Shown: positions 17,874-25,498, counted from the stretch's first letter. The stretch: 31,556 bases of DNA from an uncultured Eubacteriales bacterium (GCA_902465495.1 CABQND010000023.1:1-31556); one strand, 5' to 3'. Notes: generated by a model not told the origin, from the sequence alone. Made by a program: numbers and translations.

Positions 17874-17902
17874 ATTATAGCACGGATGCCGTGCTCTGTC
17901 AA
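17874..17902 (-). promoter_or_regulatory. Consensus promoter of the ABC exporter operon with a palindrome in its spacer
   Basis: On the minus strand TTGACA (17897-17902), 17 bases and TATAAT (17874-17879) match the sigma-A consensus perfectly. The spacer contains the inverted repeat AGCACGG-cat-CCGTGCT (17879-17895), which runs into the first base of the -10 box. A protein bound there would block RNA polymerase. The predicted start is near 17867, giving a leader of about 30 bases. Confidence 0.8.
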
Positions 17903-17955
17903 TTTTCTATATTCGCAGTATGTGAAAAGTATGTTAAATATAAAATGTATCCTCT

Positions 17956-17996
17956 CAAAAAATAAGTGCCTGCTTCGCATATTGCGCGGCAGGCAC
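17956..17996 (-). terminator. Intrinsic terminator of the mrnC-gpsA operon
   Basis: On the minus strand GTGCCTGC pairs with GCAGGCAC (17966-17973 with 17989-17996) around a 15-base loop and is followed by TTATTTTTT. It lies about 120 bases after the stop of the gpsA-like gene. Confidence 0.75.
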
Positions 17997-18117
17997 CATA
18001 CTTATTTCCCGAAATTCGGGATCTCGTTTTTCAGAAAATCCTCGTGCAGAAACTATAAAATTACCGTCAAAATACTGACTATTCTTTTTTATCTTATTCC
18101 CGCCAATCGATTTCATA

Positions 18118-19113
18118 TCAAAATTCAAACTTCGTATCCCGCGAGAACAGACGGGCAATGCGCTCCATGCACATATTTTTTCCGTCTTCACCGCTTTGCG
18201 GATTCTCGGTAAAGCAAATATCATACACCGCATCCGTGATCGGCAGTTCCACGCCGCATTTTTCGCCCAATTTTTTCATTGCCGCCGCCGTCATGACGCC
18301 CTCGGCAAGCTTTTCGAATTTCTGACCCTTTACGAGCATCTCCCCGTACATGCGGTTGTGCGAATGGCGCGAAAACAGCGTCGTCTCGTAATCGCCGAGA
18401 TGCGCCAGCCCGTATGCAGAGAGTTCGTTGCCGCCCAGCGCCTTGATCAGGCGCGCCACCTCGCGCGCGCCGCGCGACATCAGCGGACCTTTGAGTGTGG
18501 ACACGCCGCCGCCGTCCAAAACGCCTGCCGCGATGCCCATAACGTTTTTCGTCGCCGCACCGATCTCCGTGCCGATAATGTCGTTGCCGTAATAAAAGCG
18601 GATCAGCTCGCTCTTGAAATCGTCCGCGAGCGCCTTTTTGAGTGCGACGTTGTGACTGTCGATGACCATACAGTTGGGAATGCCCGCCGTAAAATCCTGG
18701 ATGTGCCCGGGGCCAACCCACACGGCGATCTTGTCCTGCGAAATGCCCGCATCGATGAGTATTTGCGAGAGGCGTTCCCCCGTTTCGACTTCGATGCCCT
18801 TCATGCACAGTACAAAAATTTTATCGGACACGTCGGCACACGCCTTGATCTTCTCGATAAACCCGCGTACGCCCTGCGAAGAAATGGAGATAATGATGAT
18901 CTCCGCGCGCGAGACCGCCGCGGCAAGATCACAGGTGAGCGTGATGCGCTCATCCAGCGTTACATATTCATTTTTGCCCGTATTTTTAAGTACTTGATAG
19001 GAATAATCCTCTTCGGGACCCCATGAATACACTTCCTTTCCCTTTTTTGTGGCGAGATACCAGGCGATGAACGACCCCCAGCGCCCGCAGCCGAGTACGG
19101 ATATTTTATTCAA
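18118..19113 (-). CDS. gpsA: NAD(P)-dependent glycerol-3-phosphate dehydrogenase-like protein
   Basis: The product (331 residues from the chosen start) reduces dihydroxyacetone phosphate to sn-glycerol 3-phosphate for lipid synthesis, if it is a true GpsA. The N-terminal nucleotide fold shows LGCGRWGSF (G-x-G-x-x-G). The catalytic lysine is in GAATKNVMGIAAG, followed by MSRGAREVARL as in the family. It diverges at the usual S-G-P-S-x-A-x-E stretch, which reads VGPGHIQD, so a paralogous dehydrogenase cannot be excluded. The start was set at TTG 19113 because GGGAGG lies 7 bases upstream and the Rossmann strand begins directly after. The longer upstream frame is Arg-rich and unrelated. It overlaps the preceding short gene by 8 bases and is the last gene of the operon. 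Confidence 0.82.
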   Translation of the reverse strand: MNKISVLGCGRWGSFIAWYLATKKGKEVYSWGPEEDYSYQVLKNTGKNEYVTLDERITLTCDLAAAVSRAEIIIISISSQGVRGFIEKIKACADVSDKIFVLCMKGIEVETGERLSQILIDAGISQDKIAVWVGPGHIQDFTAGIPNCMVIDSHNVALKKALADDFKSELIRFYYGNDIIGTEIGAATKNVMGIAAGVLDGGGVSTLKGPLMSRGAREVARLIKALGGNELSAYGLAHLGDYETTLFSRHSHNRMYGEMLVKGQKFEKLAEGVMTAAAMKKLGEKCGVELPITDAVYDICFTENPQSGEDGKNMCMERIARLFSRDTKFEF

Positions 19114-19426
19114 ACCGCAACCTCCCGATTTTTCTGCGCGATTTCTGTATTCTGCGCTGCCCGCGCCCGCAACGCATTCTCTTAATTTTTCCGCATGCCC
19201 AAAGCCGCGCGCAGGCAATCGTCTCCTGCGGACGCGGTTCGTTCGGATAACTCTGCGCAAGCTCGTTTGCGATCTCCTCCGCAAACCCGAACGCCCACAA
19301 AACGATTGCGCGGTGCGACGCGCCGCAAAGCTGTTTATTCAACTCCGAAAACAGCGCATCCTGCGGACGAAACAAAATTTTATAATGCCTTTTAAAACGG
19401 AATTCGATATCCTCCCGCAAGCACAT
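19106..19426 (-). pseudogene. Apparently truncated Imm-5-like putative immunity protein
   Basis: This frame starts at an ATG directly after the recR stop (TAAATG) and encodes 106 residues. Residues 1-85 resemble the Clostridia 'putative immunity protein' (Imm-5-like) family as I recall it: D-I-E-F-x-F-x-R-H-x-K-I-L-F-R-P, then ASHRAIVLWAFGFAEE, then P-N-E-x-R-P-x-E-T and ARLWACGKIK. Such proteins are usually about 170 residues. Here the sequence becomes Arg-rich after residue 88 and stops inside the gpsA start region, so the C-terminal 40 percent is missing. The neighbouring frame shows no clear continuation. It may be a decayed gene kept as a translational bridge between recR and gpsA, or a short functional variant. 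No toxin gene is nearby. Confidence 0.5.
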
Positions 19427-20020
19427 TTAAACTTCTTTCCTCTCGATAAATGCGCGCGCGAGTGTAATGTCGTCGGTATATTCGATCTCCGACCCCACGG
19501 GAATGCCGTGCGCCAACCGCGTACATTTCACGCCCAGCGGCTTTAAAAGTTTTGCGATGTACATCGCCGTCGCGTCCCCTTCCACGTCGGGATTGGTGGC
19601 GAGAATGACCTCCTCCACGCCTCCCTCGTTCACGCGCGCGAGAAGTTCGCGGATGCGGATATCGTTCGGTCCCACCCCTTCCATGGGATTGATGACCCCG
19701 TGCAGGACATGATACACGCCCTTGTATTCATGCAGTTTTTCCAGCGCGATCACGTCTTTGGGTTCCTTGACCACGCAGATGAGCCGCTTGTCGCGCTCCG
19801 CACAAATCGTGCAGACTTCATTTTCGGTAAAATTGCCGCACACCTTGCAGTAACGCACCTTTTTTTTGACATTGATGATCGCGGCGGCAAACTCCTGCGC
19901 CTCTGTCTCGGTCATCGAGATCACTTTATACGCATAACGCTGCGCCGATTTTCTGCCCACGCCGGGAAGTTTGGAAAACTCGTTGATCAGCCTGCCGATG
20001 GGCTCGATGTATACTTCCAT
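19427..20020 (-). CDS. recR: Recombination mediator protein RecR
   Basis: This 197-residue protein has the full RecR layout: N-terminal helix-hairpin-helix (FSKLPGVGRKSAQRYAY), a four-cysteine zinc finger (C-K-V-C...C-T-I-C, about residues 58-73), a Toprim domain with EDGD-like ATNPDVEGDATAMY, and the C-terminal RLAHGIPVGSEIEY. RecR acts with RecO and RecF in loading RecA on gapped DNA. It follows ybaB and dnaX, the classic order. AAAGGAG lies about 14 bases before the ATG, longer than usual; no better in-frame start was found. Confidence 0.97.
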   Translation of the reverse strand: MEVYIEPIGRLINEFSKLPGVGRKSAQRYAYKVISMTETEAQEFAAAIINVKKKVRYCKVCGNFTENEVCTICAERDKRLICVVKEPKDVIALEKLHEYKGVYHVLHGVINPMEGVGPNDIRIRELLARVNEGGVEEVILATNPDVEGDATAMYIAKLLKPLGVKCTRLAHGIPVGSEIEYTDDITLARAFIERKEV

Positions 20021-20047
20021 ACAAAAATCCGATTCTCCTTTTGCGGC

Positions 20048-20386
20048 TTACAGCATTCCGCCCAGTCCGCCCATGCCGCCGCCAAACGGACCCATCTTCT
20101 CTTTATAAACTTCGTCCGCTTTCTTATACCCGTCATTGATCGCCGCCATGATGAGGTCTTCCAGCATTTCGACGTCCTCGGGATCGACGATTTTTTCGTC
20201 CAGCTCAATGCCGTCGATGATCTTTTTCGCGTTCATATAAACGACGACCGCTTCGCCGCCGCTCGTACCGACGATCTCCCATTCGTCCAATAATTTTTCG
20301 GTTTCCTGCAACTGCTCCTGCATCTTCTGCGCCTGTTTCATCAGGTTTTGCATATTGCCGCCCATCCCGCCTTTGAATCCTGCCAT
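20048..20386 (-). CDS. ybaB: YbaB/EbfC-family nucleoid-associated protein
   Basis: The 112-residue product has the family's Met/Gly-rich start (MAGFKGGMGGN), the amphipathic MKQAQKMQEQL helix, the strand GGEAVVVYMNAKK and an end rich in Gly and Met. Family members are dimers that bind DNA without strong sequence preference. The start was taken as ATG 20386 because AGGAGA lies about 6 bases upstream; a longer frame adds an unlikely MCENRRKI. It lies between dnaX and recR, 39 bases from dnaX, as in most Firmicutes. Confidence 0.95.
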   Translation of the reverse strand: MAGFKGGMGGNMQNLMKQAQKMQEQLQETEKLLDEWEIVGTSGGEAVVVYMNAKKIIDGIELDEKIVDPEDVEMLEDLIMAAINDGYKKADEVYKEKMGPFGGGMGGLGGML

Positions 20387-20425
20387 GATCTTTCTCCTAT
20401 TTTCACACATCCGCCCGCAGACGGT

Positions 20426-22075
20426 TTATTTTATTTCAAAATCCGTGTCCGGGAAATTGCGGCGAAGCCGCTCCGTTTCCTCACGAACCGGATCTTTTTT
20501 CGCGCCCTTCTGGCGAATATCAAAATCTTGAATGCCGATCGCAGCAAGTGCCGCCGCAACGTTTTTATGGTTTTCTTCGCTATTCAAACGGCGGAAAATG
20601 ATCTCGCTGTCCGTTTCCAGCACAAAAGTATCCCCCTCGAACGAAGATTCCAGGTCCTGGCACATTGTGAACAGTACGCCGTTTTTGACTGTCTTGCGAA
20701 GAGTGCGCATAAAATACCCGAATGCCGCTTTGCGCTTATCGGGATCGAGGACATTCACCCCCGCATCCGCCTGCGCGCGGGACGCCGCTTCCGCCCGCGG
20801 TACGGGTTCGTATTTCGGCGCGGGTTCGCTCCCCGCAAAAAATTCTTCGGGAGGTGCCTCGCCGATCTCCGCAAAGGAAGGCGCTTCCTCTTTCACCGCT
20901 TTCGCGGGCACGGCGCGCACGACCCCGCCGCGCAGCTGCGCTTCCAGTTTATCCAACCTGCGCGAAAGCGCAAGAATATCGAGGTCCGCTTCGGGCAGAC
21001 AAGCCTTCGCCACCGCCGTTTCCAAAACAATGCGCGCCGAAGAAGAATACCTCAGGTCCGTCTCCACATCCGCAAAGATCTCACACGCGCGCAAGATCTT
21101 CCGCCCTTCCGCATTTTCCGCAATACGCGCGATTTCCGCATACATTTCCGCCGGCAAATTTAAAATGGAATTGCCGTTTTTGCAGGTCTTTGCGACCGTG
21201 CATTGGTTGAGGAAATTAAGGATATCTTTGGCAAGCACCCCCACGCCTTTCCCAGCGGCGAGCACGCGTTCTGTTTCGAAAAGTGCGGCGGCGGCATCCT
21301 CTTTGAGAATGCTCTCGCCCAGTTTTGCCACTTCGTAAAAATCGGCACTGCCGAGCACTTCGCACACGTCATTGTAGGTAAGTTTGCCGCGGCTGTATGA
21401 AATACACATATCCGCTACGGATAGGCTGTCGCGCATACTGCCCGCACCTGCCCGTGCGATCGCCGCGACCGCCTCGTCTTCATACTCCTTGCCGATCTGT
21501 TTCAGAACGGATTTGAGATGTTCCTCGATGTCCGACTGCGGAATAAGCTTGAAATCGAACCGCATACAGCGCGAAAGAATGGTCGCGGGCAATTTATGCG
21601 GTTCGGTCGTTGCGAGAATGAACACCGCGTGTTTGGGCGGCTCTTCAAGCGTCTTTAAGAGAGCATTGAACGCCGAATCGGAGAGCATATGCACTTCATC
21701 GACGATATACACTTTATAGCGCGCCGCGACGGGCGGATACTGCACTTTTTCGCGCAAATCGCGCATCTCGTTGACACCGTTGTTGGACGCGGCATCGATC
21801 TCGCAAATATCGAGGTTGGACGGATCGGCAAGCGCCTTGCACACGGCGCATTTTCCGCAGGGCGAACCGTGCACGGGATGCTCACAATTGATCGCTTTGG
21901 CAAAGATCTTTGCCGTACTCGTCTTTCCCGTGCCGCGCGGACCGCAAAAAAGATATGCGTGCCCGACTCTGCCCGTTTCGATCTGATTTTCAAGAATTTT
22001 GACGATGTGTTCCTGCCGCACAAGCCCGTCCAGCGTGGTCGGACGGAAGGTGCGGTACAAAGCCTGATATCCCAT
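20426..22075 (-). CDS. dnaX: DNA polymerase III subunit gamma/tau
   Basis: This 549-residue clamp-loader ATPase shows YQALYRTFRP at the N-terminus, Walker A GPRGTGKTS (about 45-53), a four-cysteine zinc site (C-E-H...C-G-K-C-A-V-C), Walker B VDEVHML, the SRC sensor motif in ILSRCMRFDF, and the Met-Arg-Asp-Ser-Leu-Ser sensor II region. The C-terminal part after about residue 370 is variable and Ala/Glu-rich, as usual. The product loads the beta clamp for the replicative polymerase. A CAGGAG site precedes the ATG. No in-frame slippery heptamer for programmed frameshifting was found, so only one form is expected. Confidence 0.97.
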   Translation of the reverse strand: MGYQALYRTFRPTTLDGLVRQEHIVKILENQIETGRVGHAYLFCGPRGTGKTSTAKIFAKAINCEHPVHGSPCGKCAVCKALADPSNLDICEIDAASNNGVNEMRDLREKVQYPPVAARYKVYIVDEVHMLSDSAFNALLKTLEEPPKHAVFILATTEPHKLPATILSRCMRFDFKLIPQSDIEEHLKSVLKQIGKEYEDEAVAAIARAGAGSMRDSLSVADMCISYSRGKLTYNDVCEVLGSADFYEVAKLGESILKEDAAAALFETERVLAAGKGVGVLAKDILNFLNQCTVAKTCKNGNSILNLPAEMYAEIARIAENAEGRKILRACEIFADVETDLRYSSSARIVLETAVAKACLPEADLDILALSRRLDKLEAQLRGGVVRAVPAKAVKEEAPSFAEIGEAPPEEFFAGSEPAPKYEPVPRAEAASRAQADAGVNVLDPDKRKAAFGYFMRTLRKTVKNGVLFTMCQDLESSFEGDTFVLETDSEIIFRRLNSEENHKNVAAALAAIGIQDFDIRQKGAKKDPVREETERLRRNFPDTDFEIK

Positions 22076-22146
22076 AAATATACTCCTGTTTGCGCTTTCA
22101 CACGCACTGAACCGCCAAAAAGCCGCGGAATTTCAAAAACGACTTT

Positions 22147-22728
22147 TCAGCGGCGGAAATGTTTCGCCACTTTCTTTTTTGCGCGCTGAACGGCGTTTTC
22201 CGCGCTCTTTTCGCTCATATTCTCACGCGATGCGATCTGCACCACACTCAGTCCTTCCATATACAGCGTGAGCGCGCGGAATTCCGCAGGCGAAAGTTCT
22301 TTTTTCAGAAAAGCGAAAAACTCCTCGCGTTCCTCGTCCGAAATCACTGCGGATTCCGGGTTTTCGGCAGAAACGAAATCCTGGCCCTGCCCGTCGGCGC
22401 CGATCAGCGAAATATAATTGTTGAGCGGCATATTCTTTTTGCGTGTCGCGCTCTTGACCGCGCTCATGATACGGCGCTGGATACAAAGATACGCAAAATT
22501 TTTAAAACTCATGCCGCCTTCACGGTAATCGTTGATCGCCGCATACAAGCCGATCATACCTTCCTGCACGAGATCTTCTGCGTCGCCGCCCTCCAAAAAA
22601 TAACTGCGCGCGACGCCGCGCACCGAATTTTTATATCTTTCCAACAGCGTTTCCGCCGCGCCTTTTTCCCCGCTTTGCGCCGCAAGCGCAAGCATTTCAT
22701 CCGAAAATCCGGCAAACGGTCCGCTCAT
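22147..22728 (-). CDS. sigH: RNA polymerase sigma factor, SigH type
   Basis: The 193-residue protein has region 2 (ERYKNSVRGVARSYFLEGGDAEDLVQEGMIGLYAAINDY, with the core-binding DAEDLVQEG) and a C-terminal region 4 helix-turn-helix (GLSVVQIASRENMSEKSAENAVQRAKKK). Size and the position after mrnC and rlmB match SigH (Spo0H), the transition-phase and early sporulation sigma factor of Bacilli and Clostridia. The start was set at ATG 22728, 5 bases after the rlmB stop, behind GAAGGTG; the longer frame only overlaps rlmB. The yacP-like gene that often lies between rlmB and sigH is absent here. No sporulation gene is in the window, so sporulation cannot be inferred. Confidence 0.88.
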   Translation of the reverse strand: MSGPFAGFSDEMLALAAQSGEKGAAETLLERYKNSVRGVARSYFLEGGDAEDLVQEGMIGLYAAINDYREGGMSFKNFAYLCIQRRIMSAVKSATRKKNMPLNNYISLIGADGQGQDFVSAENPESAVISDEEREEFFAFLKKELSPAEFRALTLYMEGLSVVQIASRENMSEKSAENAVQRAKKKVAKHFRR

Positions 22729-22732
22729 TTTT

Positions 22733-23443
22733 TCACCTTCTCTGCCGCAGCGCCTCATATGCGGCAATTCCCAGTGCCACGGACGCATTCAGCGAATTGA
22801 CCTGCCCGCACAGCGGCAACGATACGATCTTGTCGCATTTTTTGCGGGTGAGCAAAGATATCCCGCTGTCTTCTCCGCCCACGACTAGCGCTATGTCGCC
22901 GCGAAGATCGACCGAATAGATATCCTCTCCGTCCGCTTCCAGCCCGTATACCCAAAATCCGTTCTCTTTGAGTTTGTCCACGGCATAGTTCACGCCCGGC
23001 ACGCGCGCCACTTTCAGATGCTCGGCGGCGCCTTCGGAAATACGCACGACCGCACCCGTTACCTGTGCGCTCTTATTTTTGGGAATGATGACGCCGTCCG
23101 CTCCCGCGCATTCCGCCACGCGCAGGATGCTGCCGAGATTGTGCACATCCTCCACACCGTCGCAGACGATCACGAATCGTGCGCCCTCTTTCTTTGCAAG
23201 AAGATCGGAAAGATCGGCGTATTCGTAATCGGACACGAACGCGATCACGCCCTGGTGCCTGCCCGTTTCGCTCTCCCGATCCAGCGCCCTGCCGTCCGCA
23301 AACTGCACGCGAATGTTCTTCTCGCGCGCCATTGCAAAAATTCTGCCCGCGCTCTTTTCCGCTCCTCGCTGCATGAGTATTTTATCGACCGTCTTTTCCG
23401 TCTTTAAAAGCTCCAAAACGGCGTTCCTTCCTTCCACTTTCAT
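22733..23443 (-). CDS. rlmB: 23S rRNA (guanosine-2'-O-)-methyltransferase RlmB (TrmH family)
   Basis: The 236-residue SPOUT-type methyltransferase has an N-terminal substrate-binding part (GRNAVLELLK) and the three TrmH motifs. Motif 1 is DVHNLGSILRVAECAG with the catalytic Arg, motif 2 is LVVGGEDSGIS, and motif 3 is LPLCGQVNSLNASVA. It methylates the ribose of a guanosine in 23S rRNA or another RNA, using S-adenosylmethionine. The ATG overlaps the mrnC stop as ATGA, with GGAGG 7 bases before it. The family contains close paralogues, so the exact target is inferred from gene order. Confidence 0.93.
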   Translation of the reverse strand: MKVEGRNAVLELLKTEKTVDKILMQRGAEKSAGRIFAMAREKNIRVQFADGRALDRESETGRHQGVIAFVSDYEYADLSDLLAKKEGARFVIVCDGVEDVHNLGSILRVAECAGADGVIIPKNKSAQVTGAVVRISEGAAEHLKVARVPGVNYAVDKLKENGFWVYGLEADGEDIYSVDLRGDIALVVGGEDSGISLLTRKKCDKIVSLPLCGQVNSLNASVALGIAAYEALRQRR

Positions 23444-23835
23444 TGCGTATCCTCCGCGATGAGCTCGTCTATGCGCGCATAATCTCCCACAAGATATAAA
23501 AAGCCGATCACCGCTTCGATACCCGTAGAAATGTTATATTCCGCCACCGATGCGTTCTTGCTCTTTGTCGGTTTTTTCGCATTTCTGCCGCGCAGAAAAA
23601 TCTCGCGCTCTTCATCGGTGAACCGTCCCTCGATTCGCTCGCAAAGCTGCGCCTGTCCCTTTGCCGAAACACGCGCGGCGGCAAGTTTTTGCAGAGTGCC
23701 TGTCTTGTAATCGGAGGTGCACACGAGCTCCTCGCGAACAAACAGGGAATAGGCGGCGTCGCCCACAAATGCGAGCACGACGGCGTTCATTGCGCGGGCA
23801 CGTTCCCGCGGCAGGGTTTCATTGAATTTGACCAT
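23440..23835 (-). CDS. mrnC: Mini-ribonuclease III
   Basis: The 131-residue product is a single RNase III catalytic domain without a double-strand RNA-binding domain, the size of MrnC, which matures 23S rRNA in Firmicutes. The catalytic Asp lies in LAFVGDAAYSLFVRE and the second acidic site in GIEAVIGFLYL; the basic RGRNAK stretch is typical. The start MVKFNETLP aligns with the start of the Bacillus protein as I recall it. No ribosome site precedes this ATG, and a -10 box ends 6 bases before it, so the first gene of this operon appears to be read from a leaderless mRNA. Confidence 0.92.
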   Translation of the reverse strand: MVKFNETLPRERARAMNAVVLAFVGDAAYSLFVREELVCTSDYKTGTLQKLAAARVSAKGQAQLCERIEGRFTDEEREIFLRGRNAKKPTKSKNASVAEYNISTGIEAVIGFLYLVGDYARIDELIAEDTQ

Positions 23836-23841
23836 AGCGCA

Positions 23842-23870
23842 ATTATACCACACCGCGCACAAAATTACAA
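23842..23870 (-). promoter_or_regulatory. Promoter of the mrnC-gpsA operon, leaderless type
   Basis: On the minus strand TTGTAA (23865-23870), 17 bases and a perfect TATAAT (23842-23847), preceded by TGG, form a good sigma-A promoter. Six bases separate the -10 box from the A of the mrnC ATG at 23835, which is the expected transcription start. Confidence 0.72.
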
Positions 23871-23925
23871 GAATTTACCGCGCAATATTTGTTTTCGCTT
23901 GCAATGCGGCCGTTCTTAATCATAA

Positions 23926-23939
23926 GCACAAATTTGTGC
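23926..23939. promoter_or_regulatory. 14-bp perfect palindrome upstream of the two-domain lipoprotein gene
   Basis: GCACAAATTTGTGC reads the same on both strands. It lies about 28 bases before the TATAAT at 23968-23973, so it sits just upstream of or over the -35 region of the lipoprotein gene. The core TTGTGCAA recurs at 25869-25876, before the truncated paralogue. Confidence 0.5.
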
Positions 23940-23967
23940 AAATAATGATTTTCATAATATTTTACTC

Positions 23968-23973
23968 TATAAT
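23968..23973 (+). promoter_or_regulatory. -10 element of the lipoprotein gene
   Basis: TATAAT lies 32 bases before the ATG at 24006. The -35 region at normal spacing is poor (ATGATT), which would fit a promoter that depends on an activator or is weak. A GTGAGGA ribosome site follows. Confidence 0.45.
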
Positions 23974-24005
23974 ATATATTAAAAATAATACAGTGAGGAA
24001 AACCC

Positions 24006-25421
24006 ATGAAAAAACTCCTTTCTCTGTTACTTGTGTTTATTCTGGCGCTGACGGCGGCTATGTTCGCAGCTTGCGCGCAAAATGCCGAAGATGGCGGCGC
24101 GCAAAACGGCGGCGCGCAAAACGGCGGCACGCAGAACGGCGGCACGCAGATCGACGCGAATACCGACCCCGACGCCATCGTTTCGGACCAGATGACCGAA
24201 ACGGAATGGACTGCGGCCTTTGCGGCGGATTCATTCAAAAATTACACTATGCTCGGCGTGATGTCTCAAACGACCGAACAAGAGGTCTATTCTTCTGAAA
24301 TGACCTTAAAATATGTCGAAACCGACTCGTCAACGATTTTGCATACCCTGCTGAAAGACACATTCGGAACGGAAGTTGATACGGGCGAGGGCTATTATGA
24401 AAAAACCGCTTCCGCCATTTATCAATATTCCCAAATCGACGGTGCCTGGATAAAAAGCGAAGCGTTGTATTTACCCACCGAAGACACCGATATGTATCGG
24501 AACATCATTTCGGGCGAGTTCGGAAAACTGCAGTACGATAATGCGGCGAAAGCCTATACCGCAACGAATTATGCCCTTTCTTGGGGAGAAGGTTCAAACG
24601 CCGAAGAGTTCTCCCTCAATTCGGTTACCGTAAAGTTTGCGAATAAGAAACTCGCATACATCGAATATGTTGTTCCGACGCAGTCCAACGTTGAGCAGGG
24701 AAGCGACAACGCACCGCAGAAAAGCACGATGACCGTTTCCCTCAAATACTATGACTACGGAACGACGCAGGTGACTTTGCCGCAGGCTTCTTCCGTCGAT
24801 GAAGGAGGAAACGGACAGGCAGATTTGCAAGTAAGCGAAGCGGAGTGGCTGGAAGCGTTCAGCGCGGCAAACCTTTCCAATTTTGTGGTCGACGGTGAAA
24901 TGAGGTCGGAAGTAACGGTCGAAATCGACGGCGTAGCTACGCCCGTCAGTACTACCGGTACAATCCTGCAAAAATATGACATTTCCGACGATCATGATTA
25001 CCGCTATCTGTATCAGACCACATCAACGGCCGAAGGAACGCAGGAAGTCGAGGTCTATACGATCAAAGAAAACGGTGTTACGACCATATACGGCAAAAAC
25101 GGTGACGGGACCTGGAGCACCTCCACATATGAAGGCGACTTCATCAGTCTTGATGCTTTTTACGATTTTGCCGAGCTTTACAGCGAAGCGGAATACGACA
25201 GCGCAACAGGAAACTACGTTATAAGCGACTATGCTCCTGCAGGCAGCGATGGCCCTATGTTCAATTCTATTTATCTTCGATTCGATAACAGCGGCAAATG
25301 TGTTTTCGTGCAATTGGTGATCGAAGACGGCTTGATCAGCAGCGGCACTGCGGGAGATATGACGATAACATATAACTTGACATACGGCACGGCGTCGATC
25401 ACCCTGCCCGAAATACAATAA
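24006..25421 (+). CDS. Lipoprotein with two copies of an unknown domain
   Basis: This 471-residue protein has a signal peptide ending in FAAC (Cys about 23). A Gly/Gln/Asn-rich linker made of 5-residue repeats (GAQNG, GTQNG) follows, then two similar domains of about 190 residues. Each domain begins T-E-x-E-W-x-x-A-F or S-E-A-E-W-L-E-A-F and ends in a beta-rich stretch closing with TLP (T-T-Q-V-T-L-P and T-A-S-I-T-L-P). The repeated plan suggests internal duplication. I do not recognise the family, and no catalytic motif is visible. It is monocistronic with its own promoter and terminator, and a truncated paralogue lies about 470 bases downstream. An extracytoplasmic binding or sensory role is possible but not shown. 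Confidence 0.85.
   Translation: MKKLLSLLLVFILALTAAMFAACAQNAEDGGAQNGGAQNGGTQNGGTQIDANTDPDAIVSDQMTETEWTAAFAADSFKNYTMLGVMSQTTEQEVYSSEMTLKYVETDSSTILHTLLKDTFGTEVDTGEGYYEKTASAIYQYSQIDGAWIKSEALYLPTEDTDMYRNIISGEFGKLQYDNAAKAYTATNYALSWGEGSNAEEFSLNSVTVKFANKKLAYIEYVVPTQSNVEQGSDNAPQKSTMTVSLKYYDYGTTQVTLPQASSVDEGGNGQADLQVSEAEWLEAFSAANLSNFVVDGEMRSEVTVEIDGVATPVSTTGTILQKYDISDDHDYRYLYQTTSTAEGTQEVEVYTIKENGVTTIYGKNGDGTWSTSTYEGDFISLDAFYDFAELYSEAEYDSATGNYVISDYAPAGSDGPMFNSIYLRFDNSGKCVFVQLVIEDGLISSGTAGDMTITYNLTYGTASITLPEIQ
24093..24152 (+). repeat. Four tandem 15-bp units encoding the lipoprotein linker
   Basis: Units GGCGGCGCGCAAAAC (twice), then GGCGGCACGCAGAAC and GGCGGCACGCAGATC, run without gaps at 24093-24152 and encode G-A/T-Q-N-G repeats. 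The two exact copies point to slippage or recent expansion. Confidence 0.9.
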
Positions 25422-25453
25422 ACCATCCGCAACGAACAACAAAGTTGGCAAAC

Positions 25454-25492
25454 AAGCCGCCGCGCAGAACTTCTGCGCGGCGGCTTTTTTTA
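25454..25492 (+). terminator. Intrinsic terminator after the two-domain lipoprotein gene
   Basis: A 15-bp stem (25454-25468 with 25472-25486; arms AAGCCGCCGCGCAGA and its complement) with a 3-base loop runs into seven T. It lies 33 bases after the stop codon. Confidence 0.9.
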
Positions 25493-25498
25493 AAAAAC

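Noticed and set aside
18008..18020. CCCGAA-A-TTCGGG palindrome after gpsA
   Set aside because: Short, lies in a 3' region between the stop and the terminator, and has no promoter beside it.
17955..18116. Possible 53-codon gene just after gpsA (ATG one base after the stop)
   Set aside because: It runs into the operon's terminator hairpin, has no good ribosome site and matches no family I know. It could be real only if conserved in relatives.
19114..19284. N-terminal extension of the gpsA-like protein
   Set aside because: The extra residues are Arg-rich and unrelated to the family; GGGAGG placed 7 bases before TTG 19113 defines the start.
20480..20500. Run of six A in dnaX as a programmed frameshift site
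   Set aside because: The run is not in the A-AAA-AAG frame and lies near the C-terminal end, so it could not make a normal gamma form.
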